This document shows, in pieces, positions 53,692 to 62,099 of a stretch of DNA of 64,000 nucleotides. The translations under genes were made by a program, and so were the position numbers. Source of the DNA: a virus. Where the stretch lies: the IMG/VR virus record IMGVR_UViG_3300021964_008599, positions 1-64,000 of that record; one strand, given 5' to 3'. The notes below the pieces were generated by a model. The model was not told the DNA's origin. It saw nothing but the letters and a program-made list of their open reading frames with translations, and did not search any database. Each line of letters starts with the position of its first letter. The first letter of the stretch is position 1.

Positions 53692-55710
53692 ATGATTGAA
53701 TCAGTAGACCCTAATGAAAAAGGTGGACGTAAGTCCAAAGGAATGACCGACTCTAAAACACCTGTTTTGGATAACTTTGCACGTGACTTAATTAAACATG
53801 CTGAGGAAGGTAAATTAGACCCTGTGGTAGGTCGTGAGCGTGAGATTAATCGTATCGCACAAATTCTTTCACGTAGAAAGAAAAATAACCCCATTATTAT
53901 CGGTGAACCAGGTGCTGGTAAAACAGCCATCGTTGAAGGTTTGGCAATGAAGATTTTTGAAGGTGATTGTCCTCAAAACCTATGTGATAAAAGAATCGTA
54001 TCTTTAGATATGACCTCTATTGTCGCTGGTACCAAATATCGTGGTCAATTTGAGGAACGTTTAAAGGTTATCTTGGATGAATTGTATGAAAACCCTGATA
54101 TCATCGTGTTTATCGATGAAATTCATACCATCATCGGAGCTGGTAATTCATCGGGTTCATTAGATGCGTCCAACATCTTTAAACCAGCACTTGCTCGTGG
54201 TGAACTACAATGTATTGGAGCAACAACTCTTGATGAATACCGTGAGAACATCGAAAAAGACGGTGCACTTGAACGTAGGTTCCAAAAGGTTGTGGTTGAT
54301 GGTGCAACTCCCGATGAAACGATGGAGATATTACAAAACTTAAAATCACGTTATGAGTCTCACCACAAAGTTTCGTATTCAGAAGAATCGTTAAAAGCTT
54401 GTGTGGCACTTGCTGACCGTTACATCACGGACCGTGAGTTCCCTGATAAAGCGATTGACATTTTGGACGAAGTGGGTGCACGTGCACAAATTAATGTCAA
54501 ACTTCCTGAAGTTATTGAAAAACTAAAAGAAGAGGCAAATCTCATCAAAGATGAAAAACTTAAAGTTGTAAAGTCTCAACAGTATGAAAAGGCTGCAGAA
54601 CTTCGTGATAAGGAAAAGAAGATTCTTAAAAAACTTGAGGACGAAAAGATTAGGTTTGAAGAGGAGAAAGATTCCGTTCGCAAACCTATCACTGAAGATA
54701 TGGTCTATGAAGTTGTGGCAACAATGACCAAGATTCCTGTAAACAAATTAAACACAGACGATAAAGAATCTTTGTTGAATTTGGAGGAAAACTTAAATAA
54801 ATCAGTTATTGGTCAAGAACCTGCAGTTCAAGTCATCTCAAAAGCAATCCGTAGAAACCGTGTGGGTATTAAAGACCCTAACAGACCTATCGGTTCTTTT
54901 ATCTTCTTAGGTTCAACGGGTATCGGTAAAACTCACTTGGCAAAACAACTGGCAAAAGAAATCTTCGGAGATGAAGACGCGTTAATCAGAATGGATATGA
55001 GTGAATACCAAGAGAAATACACCATGTCTCGTTTGATTGGTTCTCCTCCAGGGTATGTAGGTCACGACCAAGGGGGTCAACTTACCGAGGCGGTGAAGAA
55101 CAAACCTTACTCAGTAGTATTGTTTGACGAAATTGAAAAGGCCAACAAAGACATCTTTTCACTCCTCCTTCAAATGATGGATGATGGTCACCTAACGGAC
55201 AGTTTTGGTAGAAAGATTAACTTCAGAAACTGTTTGATTATTATGACATCAAACTTAGGTGTTAAGAAACTTCAAGATTTTGGTACAGGTGTTGGTTTTG
55301 AAACCACAAACCGTATGTCAAATAATGAAGACATGAAAAAAGCACTTCTACAGAAAGAATTAAAGAACCACTTCACACCTGAGTTCCTTAACCGTGTCGA
55401 TGAGGTTGTAGTCTTTAACCCACTTAAAGAAAATGAAGTATCACAAATTGTTGATATTGAATTGTTGAAGTTGACATCTCGTTTAGAGAAGATGAGGTAC
55501 AACATCACTATTTCAGATAAGGTTAAAGAGTTTATCTCAAAGGTTGGTTTTGATGAGAAATACGGTGCACGTCCAATTAAAAGAGCGATTCAAGAAAAGA
55601 TTGAAGACCTTATCTCTGAAGAAGTTTTACGAGGAACCATCACTGAAAATAAGTCTTTCGTTGTAGAGATGAAAGATGAAGAAGAATTAGAAATAAAAGA
55701 GGGGAAATAA
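53692..55710 (+). CDS. clpC: ClpC-like AAA+ unfoldase without N-domain
   Basis: Hexameric unfoldase, 672 residues. D1: GEPGAGKT Walker A (71-78), IIVFIDEIH Walker B (137-145). Middle domain: UVR motif [13 protein letters not shown] (296-308), as in ClpC. D2: GSTGIGKT (407-414), VVLFDE (475-480). The loop TGVGFET (VGF at 534-536) is the ClpP-docking (L/I/V)GF element, absent from ClpB. The ~150-residue Clp_N domain of host ClpC is missing: the protein begins just before [12 protein letters not shown]. It should feed substrates to host ClpP. Host-type promoter and a terminator bracket the gene. Confidence 0.92.
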   Translation: MIESVDPNEKGGRKSKGMTDSKTPVLDNFARDLIKHAEEGKLDPVVGREREINRIAQILSRRKKNNPIIIGEPGAGKTAIVEGLAMKIFEGDCPQNLCDKRIVSLDMTSIVAGTKYRGQFEERLKVILDELYENPDIIVFIDEIHTIIGAGNSSGSLDASNIFKPALARGELQCIGATTLDEYRENIEKDGALERRFQKVVVDGATPDETMEILQNLKSRYESHHKVSYSEESLKACVALADRYITDREFPDKAIDILDEVGARAQINVKLPEVIEKLKEEANLIKDEKLKVVKSQQYEKAAELRDKEKKILKKLEDEKIRFEEEKDSVRKPITEDMVYEVVATMTKIPVNKLNTDDKESLLNLEENLNKSVIGQEPAVQVISKAIRRNRVGIKDPNRPIGSFIFLGSTGIGKTHLAKQLAKEIFGDEDALIRMDMSEYQEKYTMSRLIGSPPGYVGHDQGGQLTEAVKNKPYSVVLFDEIEKANKDIFSLLLQMMDDGHLTDSFGRKINFRNCLIIMTSNLGVKKLQDFGTGVGFETTNRMSNNEDMKKALLQKELKNHFTPEFLNRVDEVVVFNPLKENEVSQIVDIELLKLTSRLEKMRYNITISDKVKEFISKVGFDEKYGARPIKRAIQEKIEDLISEEVLRGTITENKSFVVEMKDEEELEIKEGK

Positions 55711-55724
55711 TTTTCCCTTCTTTT
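55699..55724 (+). terminator. Terminator after clpC
   Basis: AGGGGAAA-TAA-TTTTCCCTT stem (one wobble pair) then TCTTTTT, overlapping the clpC stop region. Confidence 0.65.
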
Positions 55725-55753
55725 TGGAAATCAAAAATTAATTCTTATATTTG
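55724..55753 (+). promoter_or_regulatory. Host-type promoter of the M20 peptidase
   Basis: TTG (55724-55726), 19-base spacer, TATATTTG (55746-55753), 18 bases before the ATG. Confidence 0.85.
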
Positions 55754-55771
55754 TAGACTAATATATAAACA

Positions 55772-56824
55772 ATGGATAACAATCAACTCACCCGACTTAA
55801 GGAAGTCCTTTCGGTACCAACAAAAACTTACCAAGAGGATAATATGGTACAGTACTTACGCGACGTATTGGATGCAATGCCCGATGTAGAACACTATACC
55901 GATGATATGGGTAACGTATACGCCACGAAAGGTGTTCTTAATGAAGGTGAGTGTTATCCTATGTTTATTGCTCACACCGACACTGTTCACGCACTTGTCG
56001 ATGAAATCGTTGTTCGAGAAGAAACACTTGCCAAACCCAATACCTTTGGTCTAAAATTTGACGACCAAACATTCCTTTCTTTAAAAGGTTACACCCCTGA
56101 TGGTGAACCTACAGGTATCGGTGGTGATGACAAGTGTGGGGTCTTCATAGCATTGGAACTTCTACGTACACTATCCAAAGTAAAAGTAGGGTTATTTGTA
56201 TCTGAGGAAACAGGGTGTCACGGCTCCAGTAAATGTGACCCCAACTTCTTGAACGATGTGGGCTATGCAATACAATTTGATGCACCTGGCAATGCTTTAA
56301 TTACCGAGCTTTGTTCGGGAGTTCGATTGTATGAAAAAGATGGTGAGTTTATCAATAAACTTAAACCTATCTTTGAGCAGTCTATGGGTACTGTTTCTGA
56401 TGAACAATCACACCCATTTACTGACGTATCACAAATTAAAAGGAAGGGAGATTTTAGTTGTATTAATTTCTCATGTGGGTATTACAACATGCACACAGTA
56501 CAAGAATTCGTTGTTATTGATGATGTTAAACGAGCTCTTGAATTTGCTGAAAATGCCGTATCGTCTTTGGGTTACGTAAAATACCCTTACGAATACCAAC
56601 AACCTACATGGAAGTCGTATGGAGATTTGTTTGATATTGATGACTTTGATGATGACTTTTCAGAAGACAAAATCGACATGGAACGACTAATCGTCACCAC
56701 CTCAGACGAAGGTATGACCATCGAATCAAAATTTAGTGGAGATTTGATTGAGTTGGATGATGAAGAAATGTTGGACATCTATGAGGCCATTAAAAGCCAC
56801 CTAATGTCAAAATACACACACTAA
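55772..56824 (+). CDS. M20-family metallopeptidase (peptidase T-like)
   Basis: Di-zinc exopeptidase of 350 residues that probably removes residues from short peptides. All metal ligands and the base are seen: FIAHTDTVH (H68, D70), GIGGDDKCG (D119/D120), FVSEETGCHGS (E145 base, E146), QFDAPGN (D170) and YYNMHTVQEF (H241). It lies directly after clpC with its own host-type promoter. Peptides released by ClpP are natural substrates for such an enzyme, which suggests amino-acid recycling for phage protein synthesis. The last ~75 residues are an acidic tail. Confidence 0.85.
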   Translation: MDNNQLTRLKEVLSVPTKTYQEDNMVQYLRDVLDAMPDVEHYTDDMGNVYATKGVLNEGECYPMFIAHTDTVHALVDEIVVREETLAKPNTFGLKFDDQTFLSLKGYTPDGEPTGIGGDDKCGVFIALELLRTLSKVKVGLFVSEETGCHGSSKCDPNFLNDVGYAIQFDAPGNALITELCSGVRLYEKDGEFINKLKPIFEQSMGTVSDEQSHPFTDVSQIKRKGDFSCINFSCGYYNMHTVQEFVVIDDVKRALEFAENAVSSLGYVKYPYEYQQPTWKSYGDLFDIDDFDDDFSEDKIDMERLIVTTSDEGMTIESKFSGDLIELDDEEMLDIYEAIKSHLMSKYTH

Positions 56825-58725
56825 TCCTCAAAAGGGTCAAACAATTGATAGTTCGACATTAACTGTTGGATTGTCGATAGTTTGGCCTTTCCTTTTTTAA
56901 ATCCGTAGTTGTCACCTCTTCGGGTAAGTTCAAAAACTATTTTATTATCGGTAGGGTCTACACTCTTAAACCTTATTTCCACATTACCGCCAGCAGTTTC
57001 AACAGGTATCCTTTCGTCAAATTCATATTTGTTGCTTATGAACGTATAAATTCTTTTATATTCTTCCAAGTCTGAGTATTCATCAGAATCTTCAAGTTTC
57101 TCTAATAAAGTATCTAATGCAGAATCCATATCTGAATTAAAGTGGTATTCAAATGTTTCATCATCTCTAACCTCATACGCCATTTCACGAGGTTCACGAA
57201 TATCAAATGAAACTCTACCAGGTATTACAACGGTTTTTAATAATTGGTCTAAAGTTAAACCTGAAAACGATTCTAAATCGTCCTCATAAAATTCTATTAG
57301 GTTATCTATTGGAATCCTATACGATGAGAAACAATCACCATTTTTTTCCATACCTATGGGTGAATACACTTCACACGCTTCTTCACTTATTGCGTTTTTA
57401 ACACCAACTTTCATAGATTCATCCTCAGCTGTGGAATATGCATATGAAAAATCATCAATAAATCTACTATCAAAATTTAATAAGTACTTACCTATTTTAG
57501 ACTCACAACCATCACTAATTTTTAAATTGTAAAGGTCATAAAAATCTTTTTCATCATTACCTTTATGTATGAATTTTTGTAAATTATCTTTATTCATTTT
57601 AGGTATTGTGGCTTTAAAACAATTGATTAATTCACTTCCTGAAAGTTTTATAATTTCTCGTAACTTTTTTAAATGGTCTTGAGTTAACACATTTAATGGG
57701 TAACCTTCACGCATATCATCATCGAAGTTATAAGCATCATAATACATACTATCATAACCATACGGTGTATCGATGGCATATTCAACATCTTTTAATTCGT
57801 ATTCGTCAACCTCTTCAACAAATAAGCTTAAATAATCCGCAACGTCATCAAATTGGAAATAAACATAATCTTGGTCCATCTTATAAAAATAATCGGCAGA
57901 TAAAACTTGATTCAAATCTTTACGGTTACCTGATTTGGCATTTTTTAGTTTTTCGTAATCATCGTCACCTTTAACCAACTTTTTGATGATGTCAGTCAAC
58001 GGTTCAAAACGTTGTATTAAAGTATCCAAAGACCTGATAGAATCTTTTTGGTCGTAGACTTCAGTGTTTCCATTATGTCGAACAAACAACGCCATTTTCC
58101 CCCATATGTTATCACTACTCTTCTTATCTATAATATAAAATAAAGAGCCTTCTTCACTGTACTTGTCAAAGTATCGGGTATCGTCTTTTGTGGTGGTACA
58201 CCATTTGGTATTTGCTCCATAATAACAAGATGCATTGTGACTGAAAGGACGCAATATTAAAAATCTTTCGTCTTCATAGATTTTTTCAACGTCTTTTTTG
58301 GCTTCGGTTTCTTTTTCTACCTCAATCTTTCTTTTACGAACACCGTTTAATACCGCTTGTAGTGCCCAAATTGTATCGTATTTGTAAATGTCTTTTGGTC
58401 CTGACTTAATTCTATCAGGTTTAACTAAACTTGATAACGTGGCAGCATAATCAATATCTTCTGGTGTTATTGATGAAGATGTTTTATGAAAATTTTCAAT
58501 AATCTCAATAAACAGATTTACATTGTCGGCGATAGAATGAGTTAATCGGTCACCCAATCCAATCATTTGTTTAATCATCCACTCAGAATACTTTTTTGTC
58601 GATGAAGGGTCACCGTCAATAAGTTTTTCCAATAAATGAGTTGCGTCTTCAAAGGTGTCTTCATCTTTATATTTGTCGATAAGATTTTCCTTTTTACCCT
58701 CAAGTAGTAAGTTGATGAATTTCAT
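56821..58725 (-). CDS. Large phage protein with YGANTKWCTT motif
   Basis: A 634-residue protein. The N-terminus MKFINLLLEGKKENL looks like a short targeting peptide cut after E9. Residues ~155-215 hold CYYGANTKWCTTTKDDTRYF and SLFYIIDKKS, a motif set shared by many phage hypothetical proteins whose role is unknown. The remainder is Asp/Tyr-rich. A late box lies 12 bases upstream within a 61-base repeated promoter module. Convergent with the peptidase gene (4-base overlap). Confidence 0.55.
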   Translation of the reverse strand: MKFINLLLEGKKENLIDKYKDEDTFEDATHLLEKLIDGDPSSTKKYSEWMIKQMIGLGDRLTHSIADNVNLFIEIIENFHKTSSSITPEDIDYAATLSSLVKPDRIKSGPKDIYKYDTIWALQAVLNGVRKRKIEVEKETEAKKDVEKIYEDERFLILRPFSHNASCYYGANTKWCTTTKDDTRYFDKYSEEGSLFYIIDKKSSDNIWGKMALFVRHNGNTEVYDQKDSIRSLDTLIQRFEPLTDIIKKLVKGDDDYEKLKNAKSGNRKDLNQVLSADYFYKMDQDYVYFQFDDVADYLSLFVEEVDEYELKDVEYAIDTPYGYDSMYYDAYNFDDDMREGYPLNVLTQDHLKKLREIIKLSGSELINCFKATIPKMNKDNLQKFIHKGNDEKDFYDLYNLKISDGCESKIGKYLLNFDSRFIDDFSYAYSTAEDESMKVGVKNAISEEACEVYSPIGMEKNGDCFSSYRIPIDNLIEFYEDDLESFSGLTLDQLLKTVVIPGRVSFDIREPREMAYEVRDDETFEYHFNSDMDSALDTLLEKLEDSDEYSDLEEYKRIYTFISNKYEFDERIPVETAGGNVEIRFKSVDPTDNKIVFELTRRGDNYGFKKGKAKLSTIQQLMSNYQLFDPFED

Positions 58726-58737
58726 AAAAACTTTTAC

Positions 58738-58745
58738 TATAAATA
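58738..58745 (-). promoter_or_regulatory. Late-promoter-like box TATTTATA
   Basis: Minus-strand TATTTATA followed by GTAAAAGTTTTT and the ATG at 58725; inside repeat copy A. Confidence 0.6.
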
Positions 58746-58754
58746 CTTGACTGT

Positions 58755-58785
58755 TTGGATAATTAACAAATAAGCCTTATATTTG
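58755..58785 (+). promoter_or_regulatory. Host-type promoter of the lipoprotein gene
   Basis: TTG, 20-base spacer, TATATTTG. The box ends 4 bases before the first ATG (58790), so either that mRNA is leaderless or the second ATG (58820) is used. Confidence 0.8.
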
Positions 58786-58789
58786 TAGT

Positions 58790-59026
58790 ATGAATAAAAA
58801 TAAACTAATAAAGAACATAATGAAGAATCTATTTTTACCGATGTTAGTGTTATTACTAATTGTTTCTTGTACTACTAAAAACAACTCGACTATTAGTAAA
58901 TCGAAAAGTAATGATACCACTAACCAAACCATCATTTTAGTTAATGACACCCCAAGAGTAGTAATTGATACCGTGGCAGTACTTAATGATGATGGGACTG
59001 TTGAATATTTTTATACTTACAAATAG
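58790..59026 (+). CDS. Small lipoprotein
   Basis: A 78-residue precursor with a signal peptide and lipobox LLIVSC. From the second Met (58820) the signal is the compact MKNLFLPMLVLLLIVSC, which I think is the better start; the first Met adds ten mostly Lys/Asn residues. The mature ~50 residues are Ser/Thr/Asn-rich with a short beta end (DDGTVEYFYTYK). A phage lipoprotein on a host-type promoter could block superinfection or act in lysis (Rz1-like). Function unproven. Confidence 0.7.
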   Translation: MNKNKLIKNIMKNLFLPMLVLLLIVSCTTKNNSTISKSKSNDTTNQTIILVNDTPRVVIDTVAVLNDDGTVEYFYTYK

Positions 59027-59035
59027 AAATACAAT

Positions 59036-60178
59036 CTATTTCCCTAATTCGTAATTACCCTGATTAGTTTTTTTGGTTGCTCTTCCACCTCCAGTGGCCT
59101 TTCCATAGTTAACACCGTTTATGTGACCATCCAAACCTCTACCTATCGGTAAATAAGTTTTTGGTTTAACTTGACTTAAAAACGATTCAGACTTTTCAGG
59201 GTAATTTTCATCCAAATATATTTTAATTCGTTTTTTATACTCATCTACGATAAATTTAGCAATATCATTATTAAATTTTTCATATATTTTTTGATAGTAA
59301 TTTTCATTATAGTTACCTGATTTTAAATCTGAATTTTTTAATTTTGGTAACTTAGATAAATACGATTGAATCGATTGTGTATTAATCTCTCCTAATTTTT
59401 TTCTATCGTAATCTTTGTCTGCAAAATTTTTGTCTAACGATTCAATAAATTTCACAATACTACCTGCTATTTGTGTACTATTTTGACCTATCAATTTTTT
59501 GTACATATCATCCTTACTCTTAAAACCAGGATAGTTAGATTTAGAATTAGTAATAATGAAAGATGCAATATATCTAGCAATACCGTTAAATGTGGATTGA
59601 GTATTGTTAATTTTAGATGGGTTCCAACTAACCATACGACTTTCTCTTTTTTCACTACTCATACTTATAATCACCCTGTTTGGCATTTTTTCAGTTGTAT
59701 CTGTTTTCATCGCCCTTGCCAATGCTAATAATCCATTTTGACAACCAATTATTCTTGTGACTTTATAGATAATATCACCGTCTTTATAATATATGTCAGC
59801 ATTAATACTTCCAGATTTATTTAGTTTATAAATTTTACTCTTACCCGCACGTTTATCTTTAGTATTTACAGGTGTAACATAAAATTGAATAAAATCACCT
59901 AATTTAGCATCTGAAGGAGTTGATAATTCAGTAAATAAAGATAAATCTTTTGTTTCTACAAATGTTTTTCTTGCTTTCGGCCATCCTCTTAATTCCCAAA
60001 AATTTTTGTAATTACTTTCATTGGCTTTTAATCCGTATTGTGTTAGTACCTTTGGATTAACTATTCTTTCAGGGCTAGTACTACCTTGGATGGTTTCAAA
60101 CCCACTTTGTTCATTTAAAATATTTCTCACAATTTTCTGAACATCAGATTCAGTCAAACGTATAATTTTCTTTGCCAT
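59036..60178 (-). CDS. Hypothetical virion-type protein with targeting-like N-terminus
   Basis: A 380-residue protein starting MAKKIIRLTESDVQKIVRN followed by ILNEQSG. This leader is nearly the same as that of the gene at 60816 although the rest differs. The body is Lys/Asn/Tyr-rich with no recognised domain. It has a late box 16 bases upstream, inside repeat copy B. Probably packaged or virion associated by analogy with T4 internal proteins. Confidence 0.55.
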   Translation of the reverse strand: MAKKIIRLTESDVQKIVRNILNEQSGFETIQGSTSPERIVNPKVLTQYGLKANESNYKNFWELRGWPKARKTFVETKDLSLFTELSTPSDAKLGDFIQFYVTPVNTKDKRAGKSKIYKLNKSGSINADIYYKDGDIIYKVTRIIGCQNGLLALARAMKTDTTEKMPNRVIISMSSEKRESRMVSWNPSKINNTQSTFNGIARYIASFIITNSKSNYPGFKSKDDMYKKLIGQNSTQIAGSIVKFIESLDKNFADKDYDRKKLGEINTQSIQSYLSKLPKLKNSDLKSGNYNENYYQKIYEKFNNDIAKFIVDEYKKRIKIYLDENYPEKSESFLSQVKPKTYLPIGRGLDGHINGVNYGKATGGGRATKKTNQGNYELGK

Positions 60179-60194
60179 CTTTAAAATCTTTTAC

Positions 60195-60202
60195 TATAAA
60201 TA
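60195..60202 (-). promoter_or_regulatory. Late-promoter-like box TATTTATA
   Basis: Minus-strand TATTTATA followed by GTAAAAGATTTTAAAG and the ATG at 60178. Confidence 0.6.
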
Positions 60203-60211
60203 CTTGACTGT

Positions 60212-60242
60212 TTGGATAATTAACAAATAAGCCTTATATTTG
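60212..60242 (+). promoter_or_regulatory. Host-type promoter of the CAP-like gene
   Basis: TTG, 20-base spacer, TATATTTG, then TAGTAT and the ATG at 60249. The start codon is 6 bases from the -7 box, so the mRNA is leaderless or nearly so. Confidence 0.8.
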
Positions 60243-60248
60243 TAGTAT

Positions 60249-60788
60249 ATGAAACGAATAGTCAACATAATCTTACTGGTCTTATTATCAACACCTGTTT
60301 TTTCTCAGGGTTTTAATGACTCTATTATGAATCATGTTTTATACGATATGGTTGTTGACTACACAATGAAAAGAGATACTACTGTAAATTTATACTTTAC
60401 AGAAGTTGGTGCTGAATTACATAGTAAACATTCTGTAGAATATATGAGAACTAATGGGGTAAGACACATGCCCTCACACAGTTACATAGGCAGTTTACCT
60501 AATAACGAAGCAATGATGATTTTAAATGATATTGGTTTGGATACCACAGAATTTCGTTATGTTGGTCGGTGTGAGATATTAGCCCGAATACCAATACGAG
60601 GTGAAACTACTTATCAAAAAGTGGCACAGATAGCTCTTAACGGTTGGTTGAACTCAAATGGTCACATGGGAACGATAAAAAACATGGGTGTATATAACCA
60701 TAACTTCGCATTAGGTATAAGTTCAAGTTATAATGAAAAGACACGAAGTATAGATATTGCACTAACAAGTTTTGGTCTACATAAATAA
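60249..60788 (+). CDS. Secreted CAP/SCP-like protein
   Basis: A 179-residue precursor with a clear signal peptide (MKRIVNIILLVLLSTPVFSQ, likely cut before G21). The mature part has AELHSKHSVEYMRTNG, then CEILARI and NGWLNSNGHMGTIKNMG. The last follows the W-x-x-S-x-G-H-x-x-x-I motif of the CAP domain (YkwD/SCP family), and two His are placed as in its cavity. Bacterial CAP proteins act outside the cytoplasm in poorly known roles. The host-type promoter suggests early expression. Ends with a bidirectional terminator. Confidence 0.65.
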   Translation: MKRIVNIILLVLLSTPVFSQGFNDSIMNHVLYDMVVDYTMKRDTTVNLYFTEVGAELHSKHSVEYMRTNGVRHMPSHSYIGSLPNNEAMMILNDIGLDTTEFRYVGRCEILARIPIRGETTYQKVAQIALNGWLNSNGHMGTIKNMGVYNHNFALGISSSYNEKTRSIDIALTSFGLHK

Positions 60789-60814
60789 AAAAATCCTCGT
60801 TATGAGGATTTTTT
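60788..60814. terminator. Bidirectional terminator
   Basis: AAAAATCCTC-GTTAT-GAGGATTTTT between convergent genes. Confidence 0.88.
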
Positions 60815-60815
60815 A

Positions 60816-62042
60816 TTAGTTTCGTATAGTTTCTGTATACTTTGGAATATTAAAAGTAATTCTTCTGTTTGGTTGAGTGTCTTTTGGTTTTGTCGGTTTT
60901 TCTTTTGACCATGCAGGTCCAAATTTACTTGTCTCACCATGACCCTTACTTTTGATAGTAACATTAATACCAAAACTATTAAATATTTCTTGTAAATCCT
61001 CAGCAACTTTCTTAGCTCTTTCTTCAGATAGACATAAATTATACTGACCTCTTGTTCCGTCACCATATCCTCTACACCCACTGAATTTTCCTTGAACTTT
61101 CTCATTAGGGTCATTATCACGAGACGCAAAACCGTTTACTACTAAATTTTGTTTTTGTAAAAATTCTTTAAATCCTTTAAGACCTGTCAATCCATCATTT
61201 AAATCAGATTTGAATTTTACCAAAACTTCTTGATAACCTGAAGGGTCATTCATATCGATAGTATCAAACTTAAATACGTCAACCAAATCTAATTTAATAT
61301 TTTCTGATGCAAATTCAGGAGTTACTGTTTCACCTTCATCACCAAAGTTTACAAGACCAACCTCGTCTAAATACAATCCTATAGAACCCATTTCAATTTC
61401 TATAAAGAATCTATTGCGTCCCCAAGCCATTGGATGTCCATTAAAAAAATCCATTAAAGGTATCTTTGTATTAAATCCCCAAAACTTATCATTGGACTTA
61501 AGTTTTTTTCTTCTAGCATTTATACTCTTTTTACCCTTTCTACTTGCATTGGACTTGTCATATTGAAATAACTTAAAACTTGGTATACCATCTATATTTT
61601 TTAATGGTCCCATTAATAAAGAAATTTTCATATTATCCATTTGGTCTTTTATTTCAGGATGTAACGATATTAATTTCTTGAAATTAGAATTATTACCAAT
61701 TATTTCATCATAATAATTCTTTAATTCTACACTCCCAAGGTCAAAAGGACGTTTAACAATAACTAAATTACCTTTATCTTGATAATAAAGAAATGGTTTA
61801 TTAAATGTCACATTTCCTTCTTTATCTGTTATCTCTATATTAGGGTTTCCATTTGGACCTGCTACAGGTTGTATAAACAAATTTTCATTAAAAATCTCTG
61901 TTTGTTTTTCTTTCATGAATGATTGTATTTTTTTATTCAATTCATTCAAAACCTCAGTATCGTTCATTCCCTGTTCAGAAATTATTTTCTTTACAATTTT
62001 TTCAATATCGGCTTCTGTTAACCTTATAACTTTCTTTCCCAT
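60816..62042 (-). CDS. OmpA-like-domain virion-type protein with targeting-like N-terminus
   Basis: A 408-residue protein. Leader: MGKKVIRLTEADIEKIVKK then IISEQG, closely matching the 59036 gene. C-terminal ~290-400 is an OmpA/MotB-like domain: VVNGFASRDND, NLCLSEERAKKVAEDL, IKSKGHGETS and a final N-R-R-I-T. OmpA-like domains bind peptidoglycan. The middle part is unassigned. Late box 17 bases upstream. A virion protein that touches the cell wall during entry is a reasonable reading. Confidence 0.7.
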   Translation of the reverse strand: MGKKVIRLTEADIEKIVKKIISEQGMNDTEVLNELNKKIQSFMKEKQTEIFNENLFIQPVAGPNGNPNIEITDKEGNVTFNKPFLYYQDKGNLVIVKRPFDLGSVELKNYYDEIIGNNSNFKKLISLHPEIKDQMDNMKISLLMGPLKNIDGIPSFKLFQYDKSNASRKGKKSINARRKKLKSNDKFWGFNTKIPLMDFFNGHPMAWGRNRFFIEIEMGSIGLYLDEVGLVNFGDEGETVTPEFASENIKLDLVDVFKFDTIDMNDPSGYQEVLVKFKSDLNDGLTGLKGFKEFLQKQNLVVNGFASRDNDPNEKVQGKFSGCRGYGDGTRGQYNLCLSEERAKKVAEDLQEIFNSFGINVTIKSKGHGETSKFGPAWSKEKPTKPKDTQPNRRITFNIPKYTETIRN

Positions 62043-62059
62043 TACAGTAATATTTTTAT

Positions 62060-62067
62060 TATAAATA
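62060..62067 (-). promoter_or_regulatory. Late-promoter-like box TATTTATA
   Basis: Minus-strand TATTTATA followed by ATAAAAATATTACTGTA and the ATG at 62042; divergent from the tmRNA promoter. Confidence 0.6.
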
Positions 62068-62069
62068 GT

Positions 62070-62099
62070 TTGACAGAGAAAAAAAACTATTTATATTTG
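62070..62099 (+). promoter_or_regulatory. Host-type promoter of the leader RNA and tmRNA
   Basis: TTG (62070-62072), 19-base spacer, TATATTTG (62092-62099), an exact consensus match. Transcription should start near 62104, at the first bases of the structured RNA. Confidence 0.85.

Larger units (their letters stand above)
58731..58791. repeat. 61-bp direct repeat, copy A: divergent promoter module
   Basis: Identical over 61 bases to 60188-60248. It carries a minus-strand late box TATTTATA (58738-58745) for the 634-residue gene and a plus-strand host-type promoter, TTG 58755-58757 and TATATTTG 58778-58785, for the lipoprotein gene. Confidence 0.92.
60188..60248. repeat. 61-bp direct repeat, copy B: divergent promoter module
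   Basis: Identical to 58731-58791. Late box on the minus strand at 60195-60202 (for 59036-60178) and host-type promoter on the plus strand, TTG 60212-60214 and TATATTTG 60235-60242 (for the CAP protein). Confidence 0.92.
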
